NCBI RefSeq assembly: GCF_002095315.1 | Contig: NZ_MLFN01000003.1 | Span: forward strand, 62,001 to 126,000 | Reading direction: 5' to 3' | Origin: Pantoea conspicua | GTDB lineage: Bacteria; Pseudomonadota; Gammaproteobacteria; Enterobacterales; Enterobacteriaceae | Length of the DNA: 64,000 bases | Part shown: positions 36,507-45,046 of the stretch, in pieces | How the letters are laid out: the number at the start of each line of letters is the position of its first letter | Position numbering within the stretch: the stretch's first letter is position 1 | Translations under genes and position numbers: made by a program | Notes under the pieces: model-generated | Database searches by the model: none | Told to the model about the DNA's origin: nothing | What the model saw: only the letters and a program-made list of their open reading frames with translations

Positions 36507-37039
36507 CGAAATTTCTCCATATCCAGAATCTGAAAAGCTTCATTCACTTCATCAAAAGTGTGTTCAGTGAGATAAATTCCTGCCGGATCCCAGTAAAAAA
36601 CAGACGTCCCGGGATCGTCGTTATTTTCCTCCAGCCGGAATCGTGAAAACCTGACTCGCGATTTATCGGTAAGGTCTCCGCCACCGGCGCTGCCGGCATA
36701 TTTGACAGCCCTGATAAGGTAAACCCGACCTTTATAGCGGTGAAGTTCTGTGCCGCTTACCTTTAGGGCAGAGGCTGACAGTCTTAAATCTGCCCACGTA
36801 AAGCCATCGTCGTCCGGAACCGGTACGATAAACCAGTTTTTTCCCTGTCTGATAAAGACGTTGAGGGTCTCACTGGGATGAGAAGTGTTATTGTCATAAG
36901 TCGCGGAAAAGACGATGTCTGGTATGCCATCACCATTCAAATCAATGCTGTTCAGCCCCTTTTTCAGATAAATAAGGGTATCTGCCTGTAATGAAGCCGG
37001 AAGGCTTATCAGAATGGCTGTCAGTATTATAAAAGGCAT
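36503..37039 (-). CDS. Secreted CarG-like protein (carbapenem self-resistance family type)
   Basis: A 178-residue protein with a signal peptide (MPFIILTAILISLPASLQA). The mature part begins DTLIYLKKGLNSIDLNGDGIPDIVFSA, then YDNNTSHPSETLNVFI, IVPVPDDDGFTWADLRLSAS. The D-x-NGDG-x-D and DNNTSHP segments recall CarG/CpmJ proteins tied to carbapenem self-resistance in Pectobacterium, Serratia and Photorhabdus; this is from memory. No carbapenem synthesis genes lie in the window, so an orphan immunity or other role is open. ATG at 37039 gives a proper signal peptide. Start 8 bases after the FGE-like gene, end overlapping the next gene. Confidence 0.55.
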   Translation of the reverse strand: MPFIILTAILISLPASLQADTLIYLKKGLNSIDLNGDGIPDIVFSATYDNNTSHPSETLNVFIRQGKNWFIVPVPDDDGFTWADLRLSASALKVSGTELHRYKGRVYLIRAVKYAGSAGGGDLTDKSRVRFSRFRLEENNDDPGTSVFYWDPAGIYLTEHTFDEVNEAFQILDMEKFR

Positions 37040-37047
37040 TTTCAGGT

Positions 37048-37881
37048 TCAAAATTTCCGCACCAGTCTGAAGCCAGTGTCCGGCAGGGCGTAGCCGGCAC
37101 TGTGCGTATCGCAGCTGGTCAGACTGCCCGTATGCAACAAGAAGCTGCCGCCGCAAAAATAGTACATTTTCATACCGGAAAGGGTGTCGAAAGCATCAAC
37201 CCATTCCGAAACGTTACCGCTCATGTCATACAGACCGAGCGCGTTGGGCCGCAGGCTTTTCACACGGACAGTGCCGAAATGCGGATCGTTGAAGTCAGGG
37301 AACCAGGCGACAGCATTTGCGTTGTTGCTGCCAGCAAATCTGAAACCATACGAGCCATTTTCCAGTCCAGCCTTTCCTCCACGGGCGGCAACCTGCCATT
37401 CCTCGGCCGTGGGTAAGCGGTAACCATTAGCCCGGGCATCCTGGGTAAATTCGTAACGGGAACTGTCGCGTGCCGGGACGCCATTATTATTGAGATAGAC
37501 CGGTCTCAGCCCTGCCTTTTCACTCAGGGCATTTGCAAAAATCACCGCATCTGACCATTCAATACTGGTAACCGGATGTGCACCGTTGTCTGTATCCCCC
37601 GGCCGGCAGTCCTCGTAAGCGGCCCCATTACATCCGACACCGAATACATAACCACGCTCAACAGCCCATTCGTGAACATCTGAATAAAGCCGGTAGGTGA
37701 TTTCAGTACGCATGATCCAGAAGGTATTCAGCGTGATGTTGGCGTGTGCTGCATAGTCATGTTGGCCAAAAACGTTACCGGCATAATATCTACCCCCGGC
37801 AACCACGATTTCATCTGGGGATTGTGTTGCAGCGGCAAAGGCGGAAAAGACAGATAGCAGGCAGAAGAGTTTATTTTTCAC
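37048..37881 (-). CDS. Secreted FGE-sulfatase (SUMF1) fold protein, probably non-catalytic
   Basis: A 277-residue exported protein: signal peptide to about residue 20, then the formylglycine-generating-enzyme fold. Landmarks are VAGGRYYAGNVFGQ, FWIMRTEITYRLYSDV, HPVTSIEWSDAVIFANALSE, YRLPTAEEWQVAARGG, LGLYDMSGNVSEWV, GGSFLLHTGS and DTGFRLVRKF. True FGE enzymes have Cys after the GGS-[FYW]-x position; here it is Leu, and the second active Cys is not clearly placed, so it is probably a binding protein. The GTG start at 37881 is preferred because AGGA lies 7 bases upstream; ATGs at 37899 and 37911 are alternatives. First gene of the three-gene operon. Confidence 0.78.
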   Translation of the reverse strand: MKNKLFCLLSVFSAFAAATQSPDEIVVAGGRYYAGNVFGQHDYAAHANITLNTFWIMRTEITYRLYSDVHEWAVERGYVFGVGCNGAAYEDCRPGDTDNGAHPVTSIEWSDAVIFANALSEKAGLRPVYLNNNGVPARDSSRYEFTQDARANGYRLPTAEEWQVAARGGKAGLENGSYGFRFAGSNNANAVAWFPDFNDPHFGTVRVKSLRPNALGLYDMSGNVSEWVDAFDTLSGMKMYYFCGGSFLLHTGSLTSCDTHSAGYALPDTGFRLVRKF

Positions 37882-38110
37882 GGAGCTATCCTGGCTCATT
37901 AAAATGTTCATTCATATGGCTGGTTTCCAACGTCACCAGACTATAGCAACGTTATATGCCCAAAGTTAAAAATATTAGGCAGGTAAGATCTGGAGCTTCT
38001 TTTCAGCCCCCTTGTACTGACTGGCAAAGGAAGTACGCCGTAATTTTAACAACGTCTTCGCCCACAACTTGAAAATGCCATGAAAGGTTTGTCACAGACG
38101 TTCTGCTAAC

Positions 38111-38134
38111 GTCCGCTTCAGACACAAAGCGGAC
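38111..38134. repeat. 24-bp palindromic repeat, copy 4
   Basis: GTCCGCT-N10-AGCGGAC with perfect arms, in the gap between the FGE-like and MpaB genes. Same length and arms as copy 3, with a different centre. Confidence 0.7.
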
Positions 38135-38156
38135 ATTGATAACCCGGTTGAGCTCC

Positions 38157-39032
38157 TCACCCCACATCCCTTCCCATTCGCACCATCGCCCGATACCAGG
38201 CGCCGCGCTGAATCGACCAGCGTAACCCGACGGCAATCGCCGCGATCTGCTGATCGATTATCGCCTGCTGAAAGCGGCCGGTTTCACGACCCGACATCGC
38301 CTGCGCCCAGTCCGGCATCAGGCCAAAGCCTGATTTCAGCATTATCTTCATCACCGGCCTCGCCTGCCAGCTCGGTGCAGGGGCATTCATCAGCAAATGC
38401 GTTACTTCCGCCGTGCGCTGATCAAAGCGCAGCTCCGGACGCATCTGTTGCAGGTAATCCGCAACATCGACGACGCTTTTAGGCACCTTCTCCGCTCCCA
38501 GCGCTTCGGCGATCAATGCGGCTTCCTGATAATAGCGATCCTGATCGGCGCGACTGAGATGCGGATTTTTATAGCGCAGATGGGCAGCCAGAAAGCGACT
38601 GGTTTCCGCCACGTGAACCCAGGTCAGCAGATGCGGATCGCTGGCCGCATAGGGTTTACCGGCGCTGTCGACACCGCTGACTTTAAGGTGGATTCGCTTC
38701 ACCCGTTCAATCAGCGTATGGGCATCCTGAGTATTACCAAAGGTGGTCACCGCGATAAACTGGCTGGTGCGCCGCAGGCGGCCCATCATATCCTGGCGAA
38801 AATTGGAGTGGTCCCAGACGCCCGCCAGCGCTGCCGGGTGCAGCATCTGTAACAGCAGCGCACTGATGCCGCCGCACATCATCGAGGTAAAATCACCGTG
38901 GACCTGCCAGATAACGCTGTCCGGACCAAACAGGCCGGGATCGCCGGGCGGCTGAGAAATGTCGAATTCATTCAGCGACAGGCCGTTAAGGCGAAACACC
39001 TGTTGCTGGATGCGGTCACGCAGATTAATCAT
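38157..39032 (-). CDS. MpaB/DUF2236 family oxygenase-like protein
   Basis: A 291-residue helical protein of the DUF2236 family, whose studied members (latex clearing protein Lcp, MpaB) are haem b oxygenases. The family head is clear: FGPDSVIWQVHGDFTSMM, LLQMLHPAALAGVWDHSNFRQDMMGRLRRT (about 52-81), then VTTFGNTQDA and a His in SDPHLLTWVHVAE that corresponds to a haem-ligand region. Natural substrate unknown. ATG at 39032 is preferred over GTG at 39038. Last gene of the accessory block before bglX. Confidence 0.82.
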   Translation of the reverse strand: MINLRDRIQQQVFRLNGLSLNEFDISQPPGDPGLFGPDSVIWQVHGDFTSMMCGGISALLLQMLHPAALAGVWDHSNFRQDMMGRLRRTSQFIAVTTFGNTQDAHTLIERVKRIHLKVSGVDSAGKPYAASDPHLLTWVHVAETSRFLAAHLRYKNPHLSRADQDRYYQEAALIAEALGAEKVPKSVVDVADYLQQMRPELRFDQRTAEVTHLLMNAPAPSWQARPVMKIMLKSGFGLMPDWAQAMSGRETGRFQQAIIDQQIAAIAVGLRWSIQRGAWYRAMVRMGRDVG

Positions 39033-39056
39033 GAGCACTCTGATAGCGGAAAGGAG

Positions 39057-39085
39057 GCGGCGCGCCGTTGTTGCCGGCGCGCCGC
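39057..39085. terminator. GC-rich hairpin after bglX
   Basis: GCGGCGCGCCG (39057-39067) and CGGCGCGCCGC (39075-39085) form a perfect 11-bp stem with a seven-base loop, past the bglX stop. On the minus strand it is followed by CTCCTTTCC. Confidence 0.6.
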
Positions 39086-39119
39086 GTCACCTTCCCCCAG
39101 AACGAGGAAAGGTGAACGG

Positions 39120-41417
39120 TTATAAATAGTCGAACCGGGCGTCCTGGGTACGCACTGAATCCAGCCCGATCATCACATTAAATTTACCCGGTTCCGCCAC
39201 CTGCTGCATCTGCTGGTTCCAGAACTTAAGCGCATCGACATCAATCTTAAAGGTCACGGTCTGCGACTCGCCCGCCTTCAGCATGATGCGTTTGAAGCCG
39301 CGCAGCTCCTGCACCGGACGGCTGATGGAAGCGACCGGATCGTTGAGGTACATCTGCACCACCGTCGCGCCGTCGCGCTTGCCGCTGTTGGTCACCGTGA
39401 CACTGGCGTCAATCGTGCCGTTACGCGGCATGGTGCGGGATGACATTGTAACCGGCGATACGGTGAAGCGGGTATAACTCAGGCCGTAACCAAACGGATA
39501 GAGCGGACCGTTGGCCGCATCATAGTAATGCGAGGTGTATTTGTTTGGCTTCTCCGGATTGTAAGGACGGCCAGTCGGCAGGTGGTTGTAGTAGATCGGA
39601 ATCTGGCCCACCGAGCGAGGAAAGGAGACTGGCAGCTTGCCCGACGGATTGTAATCACCGAACAGCACATCAGCGATAGCGTTACCGCCTTCGGTGCCGC
39701 TGAACCAGGTTTCCAGCACCGCATCAGCCATCCGATCCTCATTCACCAGCGCCAGCGGACGGCCATTCATCAGCACGATCACCAGCGGTTTGCCGGTGGC
39801 TTTCAGCGCGGCTAACAGTTTTTGCTGGCTCGGCGGGATCACCAGATCGCTACGGCTCGATGCTTCATGCGCCATCCCCTGCGCTTCACCCACCGCCGCG
39901 ACCACCACATCCGCCTGCTTCGCTTTTGCAACCGCGTCATCAATCAGCTGCTGCGGCGAACGTGGATCCACCGATACCGCCTGTTCATACAGGTTGAGGA
40001 AATCCTGAATGCCTTTGTTGTCAGTAATATTGGCGCCTTTTTCATACAGCAGCGTCGCTTTGCCCGCCGTGGCATTGCGCATCCCCTGTAGCAGCGAAAT
40101 GGACTGTTTCGCCACGCCAGCGGCTGACCAGCTGCCCATAATGTCGCGCTGACTGTCCGCCAGTGGCCCAATCAGGGCAATGGTGCCCGACTTCTTCAGC
40201 GGCAAGGTTTCCAGCCGGTTTTTCAGCAGCACCATGCTTTTGCGTGCCACATCGCGCGCTTCGGCCCGATGCAGGCGGCTTTCGGCATTGGTATCCTGCG
40301 GATCGCTCTCTTTCGGTCCCAGATGGCTGTAGGGATCGTTAAACAGTCCCATGTCATATTTGACGTTGAGCACGTGACGCGCCGCATCGTCGATTTCCGC
40401 CATGCTGACCGCGCCGCTCTTCACCAGATCAGGCAGATATTTGCTGTAATATTCGTCGCTCATGCTCATATCGACGCCCGATTTCAGTGCGATACGCACC
40501 GCATCCTGCGGATCGCTGGCGACGCCATGCTTGATCAGCTCTTTGATCGCGCCGTGATCGCTGATGGTAATTCCTTTAAATTTCCACTTATCACGCAGCA
40601 GATCTTTCAGCAGCCAGCCATCGGCGGTAGCCGGAACACCGTTGATTGAGTTCAGCGCCACCATCACGCCGCCACTGCCGGCATCCAGTGAGGCTTTATA
40701 GGGCGGCAGATAATCCTGGAACATCCGCTGTGGGCTCATGTCGACGGTGTTGTAATCGCGTCCACCTTCCACCGCGCCATACAGGGCGAAGTGTTTGACG
40801 CTGGTCATAATGTTATAGCGGTCGGCCGCGCTTTTGCCCTGCATCGACTGCACCATGCTGCGGCCCATTTCGCCGGTCAGGTAGGTATCTTCGCCAAAGC
40901 CTTCCGAGCCACGCCCCCAGCGCGGTTCACGGCTGACATCGACCATCGGCGCCCAGGTCATATTCAGACCATCGTCGGCCGCTTCATAGGCGGAAACCCG
41001 TCCCACCTCTTTGACTGCCTCAAGATCCCAGCTGGCGGCCAGGCCGAGCGGAATCGGGAAAATAGTGCGCTGGCCGTGGATCACATCGTAGGCGAAGAAC
41101 AGCGGAATTTTCAGACGGCTGAGCTGCATCGCCTGATCCTGCATCGCACGGATATCCTGACGGGTCACGGTATTGAAAATGGCGCCAACCTGACTTTTTT
41201 GAATCATCTCACGGATGACTTCTTTTGGATTATCAGGCCCGACGCTGATTAAACGCAGCTGGCCGATCTTTTCATCCAGCGTCATTTTTTTAAGCAGATC
41301 GTTGACGAAGGCATCCCGCGCCTGTTCGGTCATCGGGTGGTTACCTGGCATTGTCTCAGCCAATGCCGGTTGCATCGCAAGGGAGACAGCGAGACTAACA
41401 GAGTAAATCCATTTCAT
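39120..41417 (-). CDS. bglX: BglX, periplasmic beta-glucosidase (GH3)
   Basis: Periplasmic glycoside hydrolase family 3 enzyme that cleaves beta-glucosides. The product is 765 residues, the same as E. coli BglX. It has a signal peptide to about residue 20 (LAMQPALA), the (beta/alpha)8 domain with the catalytic Asp287 in KGITISDHGA (E. coli numbering kept), the flavodoxin-like domain and the C-terminal fibronectin-like domain. ATG at 41417 gives the E. coli length; the frame extends 31 codons upstream without similarity. Divergent from dld as in E. coli. Confidence 0.96.
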   Translation of the reverse strand: MKWIYSVSLAVSLAMQPALAETMPGNHPMTEQARDAFVNDLLKKMTLDEKIGQLRLISVGPDNPKEVIREMIQKSQVGAIFNTVTRQDIRAMQDQAMQLSRLKIPLFFAYDVIHGQRTIFPIPLGLAASWDLEAVKEVGRVSAYEAADDGLNMTWAPMVDVSREPRWGRGSEGFGEDTYLTGEMGRSMVQSMQGKSAADRYNIMTSVKHFALYGAVEGGRDYNTVDMSPQRMFQDYLPPYKASLDAGSGGVMVALNSINGVPATADGWLLKDLLRDKWKFKGITISDHGAIKELIKHGVASDPQDAVRIALKSGVDMSMSDEYYSKYLPDLVKSGAVSMAEIDDAARHVLNVKYDMGLFNDPYSHLGPKESDPQDTNAESRLHRAEARDVARKSMVLLKNRLETLPLKKSGTIALIGPLADSQRDIMGSWSAAGVAKQSISLLQGMRNATAGKATLLYEKGANITDNKGIQDFLNLYEQAVSVDPRSPQQLIDDAVAKAKQADVVVAAVGEAQGMAHEASSRSDLVIPPSQQKLLAALKATGKPLVIVLMNGRPLALVNEDRMADAVLETWFSGTEGGNAIADVLFGDYNPSGKLPVSFPRSVGQIPIYYNHLPTGRPYNPEKPNKYTSHYYDAANGPLYPFGYGLSYTRFTVSPVTMSSRTMPRNGTIDASVTVTNSGKRDGATVVQMYLNDPVASISRPVQELRGFKRIMLKAGESQTVTFKIDVDALKFWNQQMQQVAEPGKFNVMIGLDSVRTQDARFDYL

Positions 41418-41573
41418 CAGGTTGGGTTCTCTTAAGTAACTGCGCAATATCGAATAAACAGGCGGCAGTGTGCCACAAGAAGAGAATAGCAGGTAGCCTG
41501 CCGGTGTCACACTGCGTTGCAGCGGGTTGACGTGCTACAGTAATGACGCACTAATAAGACAAGGGAATTGCCC

Positions 41574-43277
41574 ATGAAACAGACCTCTGCCCTGCTTTCT
41601 GACTTGCGCCGCCTGGTCGGCCCTACGCATCTGCTTACTGAACCTGAACAGACCGCCCGCTACCGTAAAGGCTTTCGCTCCGGCGAAGGCGACGCGCTGG
41701 CGGTAGTGTTTCCTGCCACGCTGCTGGAGTTGTGGCGCGTGTTGCAGACGCTGGTCAATGCCGACGCCATCATTCTGATGCAGGCAGCCAATACCGGCCT
41801 GACAGAAGGCTCCACCCCGCACGGCGACGATTACGATCGTCCGCTGGTGATCATCAGTACCCTGCGGCTGGATAAGCTCCAGTTAATTGATGAAGGCAAG
41901 CAGGTGCTGGCGTTTCCCGGCAGCACGCTCTATCAGCTGGAAAAAGTGCTTAAACCGCTGGGACGCGAGCCGCATTCGGTGATTGGATCGTCCTGCATTG
42001 GTGCCTCGGTGCTGGGCGGGATTTGTAATAACTCCGGCGGTTCGCTGATTAAACGCGGCCCGGCCTACAGTGAAATGGCACTGTTCGCGCAGATAGATGC
42101 GCAGGGAAAACTGCGGCTGGTTAACCATCTCGGCATCGATTTAGGCCACTCACCGGAAGAGATTCTGGGCCGGCTGGATGACGATCGCTGGCAGCAGACC
42201 GATGTCCTTCATGATGGACGTCACGCCTCCGATCATGAATATGCCAGCCGGGTACGCGAGATCGATGCTGACACGCCGGCCCGCTATAACGCCGACGCGC
42301 GTCGCCTGTTTGAGGCATCTGGCTGTGCCGGTAAACTGGCGGTATTCGCCGTGCGTCTTGATACTTTTGCCAGCGAACCGCAGCAGCAGGTGTTCTATAT
42401 CGGTACCAACGATCCCAGCGTACTGAGCGATATCCGCCGCCACATGCTGGCGCACTTCAGCAATCTGCCGGTGGCGGGTGAATATATGCACCGCGACATC
42501 TATGACATCGCCGAAGTCTACGGCAAAGACACTTTCCTGATGATCGACAAGCTGGGCACCGATAAGATGCCGCTGTTCTTCACCCTGAAAGGTCGTGTGG
42601 ATGCCTGGCTGAGCAAACTGTCATTCATTAAACCGCACTTCAGCGATCGCCTGTTGCAGCGCCTGAGCCAGCTGTTCCCGGCCCATCTGCCGAAACGCAT
42701 GAAGCAGTATCGCGACAAATATGAACACTACCTGATGCTGAAAATGTCCGGTGACGGCGTGGCCGAAGCGCGTAACTACCTGCGCGATTACTTTCGCGAA
42801 GGCGGCGGCGAATTTTTCGAGTGCGAAGGGAAAGAAGGTGCCCATGCGTTTCTGCATCGTTTTGCCGCCGCAGGTGCAGCGGTGCGCTATCACGCAGTGC
42901 ATGCGGAAGAGGTGGAAGATATTCTGGCACTGGATATCGCCTTGCGCCGCAACGATCCCAACTGGTTTGAAACCCTGCCCGAGGCGATAAAAGGGTCGCT
43001 CAGCCACTGCCTCTACTACGGTCACTTCTTCTGTCACGTGTTCCATCAGGATTACATCGTCAGAAAAGGGGTTGATGCTCATCTGCTGAAAGCGCAGATG
43101 CTGGAGATTTTGCAGGCGCGCGGGGCGGAGTATCCGGCGGAACACAATGTCGGTCACCTCTATCAGGCCAAACCGCAGCTGGCGGCCTTTTACCGACAGC
43201 TTGATCCCACCAACAGTTTTAATCCGGGCCTGGGCAAAACCAGCAAACTAAAAGGCTGGGCGGTCAGGCAGCCTTAA
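41574..43277 (+). CDS. dld: Dld, quinone-dependent D-lactate dehydrogenase
   Basis: Peripheral inner-membrane FAD enzyme that oxidises D-lactate to pyruvate and passes electrons to quinone. The 567-residue product has the FAD-binding fold (VIGSSCIGASVLGGICNNSGGSL, about 138-160), the cap domain and the membrane-binding basic region, all colinear with E. coli Dld. ATG at 41574 has AAGGG 8 bases upstream; TTG six bases earlier is less likely. It is followed by a strong terminator. The neighbour in E. coli would be pbpG; here chitin genes intervene. Confidence 0.95.
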   Translation: MKQTSALLSDLRRLVGPTHLLTEPEQTARYRKGFRSGEGDALAVVFPATLLELWRVLQTLVNADAIILMQAANTGLTEGSTPHGDDYDRPLVIISTLRLDKLQLIDEGKQVLAFPGSTLYQLEKVLKPLGREPHSVIGSSCIGASVLGGICNNSGGSLIKRGPAYSEMALFAQIDAQGKLRLVNHLGIDLGHSPEEILGRLDDDRWQQTDVLHDGRHASDHEYASRVREIDADTPARYNADARRLFEASGCAGKLAVFAVRLDTFASEPQQQVFYIGTNDPSVLSDIRRHMLAHFSNLPVAGEYMHRDIYDIAEVYGKDTFLMIDKLGTDKMPLFFTLKGRVDAWLSKLSFIKPHFSDRLLQRLSQLFPAHLPKRMKQYRDKYEHYLMLKMSGDGVAEARNYLRDYFREGGGEFFECEGKEGAHAFLHRFAAAGAAVRYHAVHAEEVEDILALDIALRRNDPNWFETLPEAIKGSLSHCLYYGHFFCHVFHQDYIVRKGVDAHLLKAQMLEILQARGAEYPAEHNVGHLYQAKPQLAAFYRQLDPTNSFNPGLGKTSKLKGWAVRQP

Positions 43278-43306
43278 TCTATCGACAAAGCGCTCTTCTG
43301 CCACTA

Positions 43307-43333
43307 AAGCCTGCCGATCCGGGCAGGCTTTTT
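43307..43333 (+). terminator. dld terminator
   Basis: AAGCCTGCC (43307-43315) and GGCAGGCTT (43322-43330), loop of six, followed by T residues to 43333. Confidence 0.88.
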
Positions 43334-43491
43334 AATGACCGGACGCTGTTAACGGGGTCCCGGCTGCGTGCATTACTTTCCTTAACAAGGCTGATTAAGC
43401 TAAATAACATTGATAGCGATAAAAATTAATTCGCATTCTAATGTCGCGACTGCTTTATTTGCGCACTTTTTCTTTCTGAGCAACCTCTCAC

Positions 43492-43520
43492 AAAAGGATC
43501 AACGGCCGGTTGATCCTTTT
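43492..43520 (+). terminator. Orphan hairpin upstream of the chitoporin gene
   Basis: AAAAGGATCAAC (43492-43503), loop GGCCG and GTTGATCCTTTT (43509-43520) form a perfect 12-bp stem ending in TTTT. The dld transcript already ends at 43333, and a perfect TATAAT -10 box at 43557-43562 lies downstream, so this hairpin may end a small RNA made from 43.4-43.5 kb. An insulator is the alternative. Confidence 0.6.
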
Positions 43521-43556
43521 CGTCATGAAAAATAGATTGGCAAAAGTTTATATTTT

Positions 43557-43562
43557 TATAAT
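43557..43562 (+). promoter_or_regulatory. Candidate chitoporin gene -10 box
   Basis: A perfect TATAAT 36 bases before the ATG, with an AT-rich flank. The -35 is poor (TTGGCA at 43537-43542 leaves only 14 bases), suggesting dependence on an activator. The leader would be about 29 bases. Confidence 0.45.
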
Positions 43563-43597
43563 CAAATTGCTCGCTATTCATTCAGGGAGGATGAGCG

Positions 43598-44995
43598 ATG
43601 CGTCAGATTAATTACGCCTTCGCGTTAACAGAAATCGTTATTATAACAACCTTTATGTCAGCCTTATCGGCATTACCCGCTTATGGAGCGGGTTTTATTG
43701 AAGAGAGCTCGTTAAAAGGGAATATTTTTTACTGGCAGCGTCAGCGCGATCGCAAAGAGCTTGATTCGGCAAATGAATATCATGGTGAGTATCGGGCTCA
43801 TCTGCATCACGCCACGCTGAACAGCAATCTGGCATATCAGTCAGGCTACGCTGCAGGCTGGGTGGGCGTCGATTTTGCCCTGTATGGCGCAGCAGAACTG
43901 GCTAACAGCGGTCCGGCGGCCCCGAATGAAATCGGTTTTAGCCAGGCGCGGCGTCGCTGGGATGAAAAATGGCGTGGCGACACCAGTGGTGTCTCGATAT
44001 ATCAGGCGGCGCTCAAATTTAAATTTAATGATAACTGGATGCGTACGGGTTATATCCAGCCCACCGGCCAGACTTTAATTTTACCACACTGGAGTTTTTT
44101 ACCGGGAACTTACCGGGGATTTGAAGCGGGTTCCCGCTATGATTTCGGCGAGGCAGGCAGATTATTATTCTCTTACCTCTGGAGTGACCGATATAAATCG
44201 CCGTGGTATCGCGAATTATATCATTTCCGCCAGGCGGATGGCGTTACAGATATTCGTTACCTCCATTCCATTGGTGCAAAATATAGTTTCAACAATAGTC
44301 TGATGGTGGAAGTCGCATTCGGTCAGGCTGTGGGATATATCGATCAATATTTCGTAAAAACCTCATGGACGATGCCGTTCAGCGGTAACGATCTGCACAC
44401 CAGTTATCAGTTTTATGGCGCGCACGATAAACAACAGGGCGGTGCCAGCAATGCTAATGACGTTTATGACGGTCTTGCCTGGCTGCAGGCGCTCACCTTT
44501 GGCTATCGCGTCGGTCCGGTCGATCTGCGGCTGGAAGGCAGCTGGGTCAAAGCCGAAGGGAATCAGGGCTTCTTTTTACAACGTATGACGCCAGGTTACG
44601 CCAGTTCCAATGGACGACTGGATATCTGGTGGGATGCCCGCTCCGACTGGAACGCCAACGGTGAAAAAGCGATTTTTGTCGGTGCCCTGCTCGACTTAAC
44701 GCCCTGGCAGCTGGCGGGCTGGAAAGTAGGTGGCTCCCGGGTCTGGGGCTGGGACGCCCGACCCGCCACCCAGCCCCGGTTTGACCAGAGTCAGCGGCTG
44801 AGAGAGTCCGCCTGGAATCTCGATCTGATCTACCAGGTTCAGCAGGGCCGCGCTAAAGATACGCTGTTTAAACTGCACTACACCCGCTACGACAATCACA
44901 GCAATCTGCCCAGTTACAGCGGGGGTTATGGCAATATTTTTCAGGACGAGAAGGATATCAAACTGATGGTGATCGCACCCTTTACCCTGTTCTGA
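43598..44995 (+). CDS. chiP: ChiP-type chitoporin (OprD family outer membrane porin)
   Basis: Outer-membrane channel for chito-oligosaccharides. The 465-residue product has a signal peptide ending near PAYG (about 30), then an OprD-type beta barrel beginning FIEESSLKGNIFYWQRQRDR and ending with the outer-membrane C-terminal Phe (IAPFTLF). Pattern of alternating residues and aromatic girdles is typical. It lies 51 bases ahead of a chitobiase gene, so the two form one unit for uptake and cleavage of chitobiose. In E. coli the orthologue (ybfM/chiP) is controlled by NagC and the ChiX small RNA; neither control is demonstrated here. Confidence 0.88.
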   Translation: MRQINYAFALTEIVIITTFMSALSALPAYGAGFIEESSLKGNIFYWQRQRDRKELDSANEYHGEYRAHLHHATLNSNLAYQSGYAAGWVGVDFALYGAAELANSGPAAPNEIGFSQARRRWDEKWRGDTSGVSIYQAALKFKFNDNWMRTGYIQPTGQTLILPHWSFLPGTYRGFEAGSRYDFGEAGRLLFSYLWSDRYKSPWYRELYHFRQADGVTDIRYLHSIGAKYSFNNSLMVEVAFGQAVGYIDQYFVKTSWTMPFSGNDLHTSYQFYGAHDKQQGGASNANDVYDGLAWLQALTFGYRVGPVDLRLEGSWVKAEGNQGFFLQRMTPGYASSNGRLDIWWDARSDWNANGEKAIFVGALLDLTPWQLAGWKVGGSRVWGWDARPATQPRFDQSQRLRESAWNLDLIYQVQQGRAKDTLFKLHYTRYDNHSNLPSYSGGYGNIFQDEKDIKLMVIAPFTLF

Positions 44996-45046
44996 CCGCA
45001 CGCCGCAGACCCGGATCCCTCTCCAGCCGATACAAGGATGATGACC

